A stretch of DNA of 64,000 nucleotides from Firm-04 sp964479595 (lineage in GTDB: Bacteria; Bacillota; Clostridia; Oscillospirales; Ruminococcaceae). The position numbers and the translations under genes are program-made. The stretch covers positions 1 through 64,000 of the forward strand of contig CAYZMU010000001.1 in the NCBI GenBank assembly GCA_964479595.1. The letters run 5' to 3'. Numbering within the stretch: the first letter of the stretch is position 1; each line of letters opens with the position of its first letter. The notes beneath the pieces are model-generated. The model was not told the DNA's origin. It searched no databases and was given only the letters and a program-made list of their open reading frames with translations. Positions 58,494 through 64,000 of the stretch are shown in pieces.

Positions 58494-58522
58494 AGTTTAC
58501 CACGTTTTGCGCGAATTGTAAA
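58494..58522 (-). promoter_or_regulatory. Promoter of the LTA-synthase/SDR/permease operon
   Basis: Minus-strand TTTACA (58522-58517) and TAAACT (58499-58494), 17-bp spacer, GTGG before the -10. Confidence 0.65.
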
Positions 58523-58621
58523 GGTCTTGACGCGCTTTTTCATGAAACATTCATATTTGCCGCGCCTTTGGGGAAAGTTCCTGTGCGTTTTGACCTCTTC
58601 GAATGTGTGCGTCGGAGAGCC

Positions 58622-58639
58622 TCGGCAGAATGCACAAAT
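58622..58639 (+). repeat. Intergenic motif, copy 2 (TCGGCAGAATGCACAAAT)
   Basis: Matches 9673-9690 at 17 of 18 bases. Its GCACAAAT half recurs inverted (ATTTGTGC) at 58662-58669, giving a loose palindrome upstream of the efp promoter. No further feature is seen in the rest of the 58523-58695 spacer. Confidence 0.35.
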
Positions 58640-58695
58640 AAGAGAACGTGAGCGGGGGCTGATTTGTGCGAAAGCGCGGACTTTGAGAAAGGCCC

Positions 58696-58724
58696 TTGCC
58701 AGCGCGGGGGGAATGTGGTATAAT
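58696..58724 (+). promoter_or_regulatory. Promoter of efp
   Basis: TTGCCA (58696-58701) and TATAAT (58719-58724), 17-bp spacer, ATGTGG before the -10. Confidence 0.82.
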
Positions 58725-58790
58725 AAATGTGTATGGAGTCCGCGCTTTGACGGGCTCCTGAGAAACCGGATAGTCAGGGAGGAAGCCATT

Positions 58791-59348
58791 ATGATATCAG
58801 CGGGTGATTTTCGCAACGGCGTGACGTTTGAGATGGACGGGCAGGTCGTGCAGGTCATTGAGTTTCAGCACGTAAAACCGGGCAAGGGCGCGGCTTTTGT
58901 CCGGACGAAATACAAGAACGTCATCACGGGCGCGGTGGTGGAGCAGTCGTTCAACCCCACCGCGAAGTTCCCGACCGCGTATGTGGAGCGCAAGGATATG
59001 CAGTACAGCTACAACGACGGCGAGCTCTACTACTTCATGGATCTTGAGACTTATGACCAGATCCCCATCAGCAAGGACGTCGTCGGGCACGCGCTCGACT
59101 TCGTGAAGGAGGAGATGGAGGTCAAGGTGCTCTCCTACAAGGGCAATGTCTTCGGGATTGAGCCGCCGTTCTTTGTGGAACTCACCGTCACGAAGACCGA
59201 GCCGGGCGTGAAGGGCAATACCGCCACCAACGCCACGAAGCCCGCCATTGTGGAGACGGGCGCGGAGATTCGCGTGCCGCTGTTCATCAACGAGGGGGAT
59301 AAAATCCGCGTGGATACCCGCACGGGCGAATACATGGAGCGCGCCTGA
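58791..59348 (+). CDS. efp: Elongation factor P
   Basis: A 185-aa translation factor that relieves stalling at polyproline stretches. Length is exact for the family. MISAGDFRNGVTFEMDGQ opens the KOW-like domain, HVKPGKGAAFVRTKYKN holds the tip loop with the Lys that can be modified, and VTKTEPGVKGNTATNATKPAIVETGAEIRVPLFINEGDKIRVDTRTGEY is the C-terminal signature. ATG 58791 has GGGAGGAAG upstream. The next gene follows after 19 nt. Confidence 0.98.
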   Translation: MISAGDFRNGVTFEMDGQVVQVIEFQHVKPGKGAAFVRTKYKNVITGAVVEQSFNPTAKFPTAYVERKDMQYSYNDGELYYFMDLETYDQIPISKDVVGHALDFVKEEMEVKVLSYKGNVFGIEPPFFVELTVTKTEPGVKGNTATNATKPAIVETGAEIRVPLFINEGDKIRVDTRTGEYMERA

Positions 59349-59367
59349 GCGCGGAAAGGACGTGGCT

Positions 59368-59898
59368 ATGAGTCTGACTGAGAAAATGGCGTATCTGCGC
59401 GGCCTTTTGGAGGGCATGGAGCTCAGCGCCGACACGAAAGAGGGCAAGGCCATCTGGCAGATGGCGGAGGTCCTGCGTGATATGGCGGCCTCTGTGGACG
59501 CGTTGACGGCGCGCGTGGACGACCTTTCGAAGTACTGCGAGGTGCTCGACGAGGATTTGGGCGAAGTCGAGCAGGACTTCTACAAGAAGCGCGATACCCG
59601 CGAGGACGACGATGACGACAGCTGGATTGGGCGCGTGCTGCGTACCGACGAGGAAACGGACGAGGACGAGGACGACGACGATTATGATTACGAGAAAATC
59701 CAGTATGTCGCGTGCTGTCCGAGCTGCGGCGCGAGCGTGTCGCTGAGCGAGACGCAGCTTGAGCAGGGGAGTACCGTCTGCCCCAGCTGCGGCGAAGTGC
59801 TGGAATTTGACTATGACACCATTGAGGCCGAGGTTTCCGCCAAGGAGGAAGCCGACAGCGAAAACGAGACTCCCGAGGACACAGAACCGAAGGAGTAA
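59368..59898 (+). CDS. CD1247-type N-terminal domain protein with zinc ribbon
   Basis: A 176-aa acidic protein. The N-terminal MSLTEKMAYLRGLLEGMELSADTKEGKAIWQMAEVLRDMA helix is the CD1247 domain found in Clostridia, followed by a predicted coiled coil, an Asp/Glu-rich segment (DTREDDDDDS and DEDEDDDDYDYE) and one zinc ribbon (CCPSCG...CPSCG). Its function is unknown; it is very often placed next to efp. ATG 59368 has AAAGGA upstream. It ends 9 nt before the FMN riboswitch. Confidence 0.9.
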   Translation: MSLTEKMAYLRGLLEGMELSADTKEGKAIWQMAEVLRDMAASVDALTARVDDLSKYCEVLDEDLGEVEQDFYKKRDTREDDDDDSWIGRVLRTDEETDEDEDDDDYDYEKIQYVACCPSCGASVSLSETQLEQGSTVCPSCGEVLEFDYDTIEAEVSAKEEADSENETPEDTEPKE

Positions 59899-59907
59899 GA
59901 CCTAAAG

Positions 59908-60042
59908 CAATTGTTTCAGGGCGAGGTGTGATTCCTCACCGGCGGTGACAGTCCGCGAGCCGGCAGCCTGTAAAGAGGCGCTGTCGGCGGAATCGGTGAA
60001 ACTCCGATACCGACGGTATAGTCCGGATGAAAGAAACAGATT
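59908..60042 (+). ncRNA. FMN riboswitch (RFN element)
   Basis: The conserved RFN blocks are present in order: AGGGCGAGGTG, GATTCCTCACCGGCGGTGAC, AGTCCGCGAGC, GGAATCGGTGAAACTCCGAT, ACCGACGGTATAGTCCGGAT and GAAAGAAACAG. The P1 stem is closed by CAATTGTTTC with GAAACAGATTG. A terminator and the riboflavin transporter gene ribU follow, so FMN should switch transcription of ribU off. Confidence 0.97.
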
Positions 60043-60069
60043 GTACAGCCGATATCCTGTATCAATCCG

Positions 60070-60098
60070 CGCCCGTGAACCTGCTCACGGGCGTTTTT
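60070..60098 (+). terminator. Riboswitch-controlled intrinsic terminator before ribU
   Basis: CGCCCGTGA (60070-60078) pairs perfectly with TCACGGGCG (60085-60093), followed by TTTTT. It is the OFF-state structure of the FMN riboswitch. Confidence 0.93.
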
Positions 60099-60146
60099 GT
60101 ACGCCCGGGGCTTTGCGAAAACTGTGCCGCGGAGGGGCGTAAAAAC

Positions 60147-60716
60147 ATGAAAACGAAAACCCAAAAACTTGTGATACTCGCGATTCTGAGCGCGCTGGCG
60201 TTCGCGCTCATGATGGTGGTCAAAATCCCGGTCGTCGGATTCCTGAAATACGAGCCGAAGGACATTCTGCTGACGCTCGCGGGCTTTCTCTACGGCCCCG
60301 GCGCGGCGTTTGCCTGCACGCTGGTGACCTGTGCGCTGGAACTGCCGTTCAGCACAACAGGGCTTTTCGGTATGGTGATGAATATCCTCTCCAGCGCGGC
60401 GTTCAGCTGCGTTTCCTCGTGGATTTACAGCCGGAACAAAACGTTCAAAGGCGCGGTCGCGGGCTGCATAGCGGGGCTTGTGTGCATGACTGTGACCATG
60501 CTCTTGTGGAACTGGCTGATTTCTCCGTTCTATCTGGGCGTTTCGCGGGCGGAGATTGGTTCGATGCTCTGGGAGATGTTCTTGCCGTTCAACCTCATCA
60601 AGGCGGGTGTCAACGCGCTGCTGGTCATTCTGATTTACCGCCCGTTTATCCGGGTGATAAAGCTCTGCGGGCTGCCCGTCGGGGACGAGGACAAAGAGCA
60701 GGTAAACCGTTCCTGA
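60147..60716 (+). CDS. ribU: Riboflavin ECF transporter S component RibU
   Basis: A 189-aa membrane protein with six hydrophobic segments. KTQKLVILAILSALAFALMMVVKIPVVGFLKYEPKDILLTLAGFLYGPGAAF is the RibU signature, with the KYEPKD loop that contacts riboflavin. Control by the FMN riboswitch confirms the substrate. ATG 60147 has GGAGGGG upstream; a longer frame would begin inside the riboswitch. EcfA and EcfT are elsewhere. Confidence 0.97.
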   Translation: MKTKTQKLVILAILSALAFALMMVVKIPVVGFLKYEPKDILLTLAGFLYGPGAAFACTLVTCALELPFSTTGLFGMVMNILSSAAFSCVSSWIYSRNKTFKGAVAGCIAGLVCMTVTMLLWNWLISPFYLGVSRAEIGSMLWEMFLPFNLIKAGVNALLVILIYRPFIRVIKLCGLPVGDEDKEQVNRS

Positions 60717-60763
60717 CAGCGCGGGGGATACTCCCCGAAACCTGAATCCTTCCTATAAGGGGT

Positions 60764-60973
60764 GTGACGAAATGAGCAAACTCCGGGACAATCCAAGATT
60801 TCAGATCTGCGCGCGAATNNNNNNNNNNNNNNNNNNNNNNNNNNNNNNNNNNNNNNNNNNNNNNNNNNNNNNNNNNNNNNNNNNNNNNNNNNNNNNNNNN
60901 NNNNNNNNNNNNNNNNNNGTGACGAAATGAGCAAACTCCGGGACAATCCAAGATTTCAGATCTGCGCGCGAAT
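60764..60973. repeat. Assembly gap flanked by a perfect 55-bp duplication
   Basis: Bases 60764-60818 and 60919-60973 are identical, with 100 N between them (60819-60918). The copy includes the ribosome-site region and first codons of the next gene. Two contigs that end in the same 55-mer were evidently joined with a placeholder instead of merged. The real genome most likely has one copy and no gap. Confidence 0.92.
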
Positions 60974-61769
60974 TATCCTCCTTACGATAGGGTTATATCT
61001 CATACAGTTTCTGGTTTGTCCGCGAATCTATGAGCGGCAGTTGTATGGATGGTTCGACTTCGGGCTTTGGGGCGGAAACCTTTTGGCCGCGTTCGTAGGA
61101 ATGGCGGTCATCTTCCACAGGACAAAGCGCTGGCGGCTTCCTGACGTCGGATACGCGGTTCTCGTCTGGCTCTTGGCGGATTTGGTATATTTTTTGCTGA
61201 TACTGGTCTATCATGACGCGGTCTTTGAAATCCGCCGCTTTTCTGACGCGGACACTGTGTACCAAGTAGCGGAATTCGTGTATGCTCAGATCCTTGCCGC
61301 CGTCTGTACCACTTTCGTCTATGTGATATTTATCCGGAATAAGGACGGGCTGCTGGAGGACTTTGTCCATAAAAAGGGAATCGCGTTCAGAATCATTGCG
61401 CTTGTGGCGGCGCTGTATTTCGCGCAGTTTGTGATAAGTCCGCTGTTTGACCATATTGAGACGCTGGGCATTGCTCTGATTTGGGGCGGGGACCCGGCAG
61501 TCGCGCTTCTGGGCATGTGGATTCTCTTCAAGGGCTTCGAACGCTGGAGATTCGCGGATGTCGTATACGCGGTTTTGCTCTGGCTTACCGCGGATCTGCT
61601 TTATTTCCTTCTGGTCTTCATGCATAATGACAGGAGAGAGTTGTTTAACTGGCCGCTCACTTTAGTCTACGTATGCCTCTTCGCGCTGTTTCAGATTCTG
61701 GCCTTGTTCGTTACAATTATCGCGCGCTCGATCAAAAAGCGTTACCTCAGAATGAAACAAAATGGCTAG
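60927..61769 (+). CDS. Polytopic membrane protein with an internal duplication
   Basis: A 280-aa protein with about eight membrane segments. Two halves are clearly homologous: the first has FWGGN-type GLWGGNLLAAFVGMAVIFHR...RWRLPDVGYAVLVWLLADLVYFLL, the second IWGGDPAVALLGMWILFKG...RWRFADVVYAVLLWLTADLLYFLL. Each half carries about four helices. I do not recognise the family. ATG 60927 is repeated at 60772 in the left copy of the duplication; AAGGGG upstream of that copy is the real ribosome site. It follows ribU but may not share its function. Confidence 0.8.
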   Translation: MSKLRDNPRFQICARIILLTIGLYLIQFLVCPRIYERQLYGWFDFGLWGGNLLAAFVGMAVIFHRTKRWRLPDVGYAVLVWLLADLVYFLLILVYHDAVFEIRRFSDADTVYQVAEFVYAQILAAVCTTFVYVIFIRNKDGLLEDFVHKKGIAFRIIALVAALYFAQFVISPLFDHIETLGIALIWGGDPAVALLGMWILFKGFERWRFADVVYAVLLWLTADLLYFLLVFMHNDRRELFNWPLTLVYVCLFALFQILALFVTIIARSIKKRYLRMKQNG

Positions 61770-61831
61770 CGCTTTCTCGATTTCCGACACGCGCCGCAGC
61801 CGTTCTTTCCTTTATCCTAAAACAAACAATC

Positions 61832-61868
61832 GGGGCAGCGCTTTCGGGCGCGCCCCTTTTCTTTGGAA
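61832..61868. terminator. Terminator between the membrane protein and helicase genes
   Basis: GGGGC-A-GCGC pairs with GCGC-GCCCC (61832-61856) with one bulged A, followed by TTTTCTTT on the plus strand. It separates convergent genes. Confidence 0.8.
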
Positions 61869-61892
61869 CAGACCGTCTTGCGGAACGAAGGC

Positions 61893-64000
61893 TTACACCG
61901 CGCTCACCTTGCCGCCATCTTCGCGGATTCTATTCTTTCGCAGCATCCGCAGATAGGCGAATTCGAGCGCGCTCTGGATTTTCTCTCCCCGGTGCTTCCA
62001 GCCGTAGCCTACCCTTGCCGTATCAAACAGCAAGTCCTCTTTGGTGTACCCGTAGCCATGCCGCAGAATGTTGAACATGGTCTCTTCCATGTCCGTGTAG
62101 GGAATCTCCGCGACGCCCATTCCGTAATAGGAAGAGCGCAGGTCCTCACGGTCCTCGTTTTGCAGTTCGTCCTCGGTCTTTTCGGATAACTGCAGAAAAT
62201 CCTCCGCCGGCGTCTCGGGCTCCGGCGCTATGGGGACGTTTTCGCTGTAATCCTCAATCGCTGTTTCTATGGCCGAAAGGAGTTTCCTGCCCTCCTCACA
62301 GGGGTCTTTAATCCAATCCGTTGACCAAATCCGGTAAAACTTCCAGCCCATGCTTTCCAGAATCGTCTGACGCAGGCGGTCACGCTCTCTCGCCGTTCTG
62401 GACGCGTGATACGACGCGCCGTCACAAAGGATACCGAGCGCGAACCGGTCGGGATCTTTAGGATGCCGCACCGCCATGTCGATTCTGTAATCGGAGCAGC
62501 CGACAGCGCGTTTGACATGGTAGCCGTTTGCGGTGATGAATTCGCAGACCGCCTCCTCAAAGGGCGAATCGGACGCCTCGCCCTGCTGCTCGGTTTCCGG
62601 CAAAAGCACGGACGAGCCGCGAATGGCGAAATCCATGTAGGTTCTCAGCAGTTTGGGCCCCTCGCTGCTGATACGGTCCACGTCGATGTCCGTGGGCATG
62701 ATGGAGCCCACCAGCTTGAGCTGATACCGCGCGCGGGTGACGGCGACGTTTAACCTGCGTTCCCCGCCGACCTGGCTGAGCGGTCCGAAGTTCATGAGAA
62801 ATTTCCCGCTCTCGTCTCTGGCGTAACCGATGCAGAAGATGATGGTGTCGCGTTCATCGCCCTGTACGGTTTCCAGATTCCGGATGAACAGCGGCTCCTC
62901 GCGTTCTGTGCTGAAAAAGGCCTCATATTCCAGGTGGTCTCTGCGTCGTTCCGTCAATACGTTCTCAATCATTGCCTGCTGTGCCTCGCCGAAGGCTATG
63001 ATGCCAATGCTGCGTTCGGGATGCACACGAAAATGCTCATAAACCAAGTCCGCGATGACTTCCGCCTCCCTGCGGTTGCCTCTGGAACGCCCCCTGGCGT
63101 AGGTCCCGCCTTTCACGTAGACATAGGACACCCCCAGATTCTCGTTGCGTTCGATGGGGGACGGGAAGGTAATGAGTCTGCCGTCATAGATCTTCAGGTT
63201 CGAGAAGGAAATCAAATCCTCGTGTTTGCTGCGGTAGTGCCACAAAAGCGTCTGCGTCGGAAGGACAGACGCCTCCTCCAGCAGCGATTCATAGGCGCCC
63301 GCGTCGAGGGGTTCGCCATTCTCGTCCTCCTCGTAGTCCTCCGTGTCAGACGCCGCGGAATGGAAGAAATCCGTCGGCGGGAGCTGTTTGCTGTCGCCCG
63401 CGATAATCACCTGATCGCCCCGGAAGATGCAGCCGATGGCGTCCTCGGTCCGCACCTGCGACGCCTCGTCAAAGATAACCGTGTCAAATCGGTAATCCGA
63501 ATCCCCGAAATAGGTGCTGACAGAGAGCGGCGACATCAGAATGCAGGGTTTGAGCGCCGGCAGGAGGTTGCTGATTTTCGCGATGAGCTGGCGCAGCGGC
63601 ATGAGCTTTCTCTTTTTCGCGATCTCTCTGCGCAGCACCGCCGCCTCGCTCCCGCCGACACCGTTTTCCACATTGGGAATCTGGGAAATCAGCCTGGCGC
63701 GCAGTTTCGATTTGGAAATCTCGATACCGAGCTTGTCAAGGTCCCTGAATTCCTCGATGCATTCCTCCTGCCTTTTCTTTCGGAAGGTGGCAATCGATTT
63801 GAATCGGGGCACGACCGCGTCAAGCCACGAGCGGTAAAAACATTTTTCAAACGCCGGGATGATTTTTTCGTGCGGCAGCTCCAGCAATTCCGCCTGTCTG
63901 AGGAAGCCCGCGAGCCCCGCATCCTCCATCTCCCGCGTGACCGTTTCGTAGTCAATCAGATTTTCGAGCGCGCTGAACTGCTCCCCGCATATCCGGACAT
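61893..64000 (-). CDS. Large SF1 helicase with C-terminal Vsr-like nuclease domain (partial, Hhe/DUF4011-type)
   Basis: At least 702 codons; the frame stays open to the right edge, so the N-terminus is missing. Visible helicase motifs are FDEASQVRTEDA (motif II), IIAGDSKQLPPTDFF (motif III), VQGDERDTIIFCIGYARDE (motif V) and LNVAVTRARYQLKL (motif VI) of the UPF1/AAA_11-12 type. Near the C-terminus a restriction-endonuclease-like domain reads GCSDYRIDMAVRHP...LGILCDGASYH, as in REase_MTES_1575/Vsr-like domains, followed by a DUF3320-like tail. This order is that of DUF4011-helicase-Vsr proteins reported as antiphage defence (Hhe). The defence role is inference because the DUF4011 part is outside the window. 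Confidence 0.85.
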   Translation of the reverse strand, partial: VRICGEQFSALENLIDYETVTREMEDAGLAGFLRQAELLELPHEKIIPAFEKCFYRSWLDAVVPRFKSIATFRKKRQEECIEEFRDLDKLGIEISKSKLRARLISQIPNVENGVGGSEAAVLRREIAKKRKLMPLRQLIAKISNLLPALKPCILMSPLSVSTYFGDSDYRFDTVIFDEASQVRTEDAIGCIFRGDQVIIAGDSKQLPPTDFFHSAASDTEDYEEDENGEPLDAGAYESLLEEASVLPTQTLLWHYRSKHEDLISFSNLKIYDGRLITFPSPIERNENLGVSYVYVKGGTYARGRSRGNRREAEVIADLVYEHFRVHPERSIGIIAFGEAQQAMIENVLTERRRDHLEYEAFFSTEREEPLFIRNLETVQGDERDTIIFCIGYARDESGKFLMNFGPLSQVGGERRLNVAVTRARYQLKLVGSIMPTDIDVDRISSEGPKLLRTYMDFAIRGSSVLLPETEQQGEASDSPFEEAVCEFITANGYHVKRAVGCSDYRIDMAVRHPKDPDRFALGILCDGASYHASRTARERDRLRQTILESMGWKFYRIWSTDWIKDPCEEGRKLLSAIETAIEDYSENVPIAPEPETPAEDFLQLSEKTEDELQNEDREDLRSSYYGMGVAEIPYTDMEETMFNILRHGYGYTKEDLLFDTARVGYGWKHRGEKIQSALEFAYLRMLRKNRIREDGGKVSAV

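Noticed and set aside
60772..60818. A second, truncated copy of the membrane protein gene
   Set aside because: It is the left copy of a 55-bp duplicated contig end beside an N gap, best explained as an assembly artefact.

Overview
The window reads as a scaffold from a high-GC, Gram-positive, plant-fibre-degrading gut anaerobe of the Ruminococcus/Oscillospiraceae type. The evidence is a GH9 cellulase with a type I dockerin, long Thr-rich linkers on many exported proteins, glutamine synthetase III, a CD1247-type protein, ECF vitamin transporters, and sigma-A promoters of the form TTGACA-N17/18-TATAAT, often with TGTGG just before the -10. The scaffold looks like a short-read, probably metagenomic, assembly: it has three runs of exactly 100 N (10300-10399, 43632-43731, 60819-60918). 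The last run is flanked by a perfect 55-bp duplication.

Layout, left to right. 1-4.1 kb: end of an exported Thr-rich protein, then prepilin peptidase (-) divergent from pilB-pilT (+). 4.1-6.5 kb: a lipoprotein and a DUF1846 protein. 6.6-8.0 kb: pyridoxamine kinase overlapping an ECF S component. 8.2-14.2 kb: VanY-type carboxypeptidase (-), the GH9-dockerin cellulase behind a structured leader, and a CE2-type esterase. 14.2-15.2 kb: a lipoprotein barnase with its barstar inhibitor. 15.2-16.1 kb: rplM-rpsI (-). 16.3-19.4 kb: csoR-copA copper operon with a CsoR operator inside the promoter, copA ending in a CopZ-like domain. 19.5-22.8 kb: two membrane/zinc-ribbon proteins, then glutathione peroxidase, flavodoxin and a CMD-cupin protein. 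22.9-30.8 kb: a minus-strand set of GGDEF protein, degenerate YesM-like sensor, solute-binding lipoprotein without permease, and a YfhO-family protein with a SHOCT tail. 31-34 kb: aldo/keto reductase and cardiolipin synthase.

34-42 kb (-): a phosphonate operon (PEP mutase fused to a nucleotidyltransferase domain, 2-AEP aminotransferase, NTP transferase, phosphonopyruvate decarboxylase) followed by a hypothetical gene, a YgiQ radical-SAM protein, DUF3006 and an HI0933-type flavoprotein. 42.0-42.3 kb: tRNA-Tyr and tRNA-Thr. 42.5-44.4 kb: an accessory patch with a frameshifted gene and a chimeric gene whose C-terminal half is strikingly AT-rich. 44.5-54.8 kb (+): mfd, a lipoprotein, a zinc-ribbon protein, ispD, ispF, glnN, mutY, pyrE. 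54.9-58.5 kb (-): LTA-synthase-like protein, nucleotide-sugar SDR and an ABC-2 permease without its ATPase. 58.7-61.8 kb (+): efp, a CD1247-type protein, an FMN riboswitch with ribU, and an internally duplicated membrane protein. 61.9-64.0 kb (-): C-terminal part of a large SF1 helicase-nuclease that resembles Hhe-type defence proteins and runs off the window.

The strongest leads for something undescribed are the GGDEF/pseudokinase/solute-binding/YfhO operon, the phosphonate operon with two different nucleotidyltransferases, the surface barnase-barstar pair, and the AT-rich chimeric gene.
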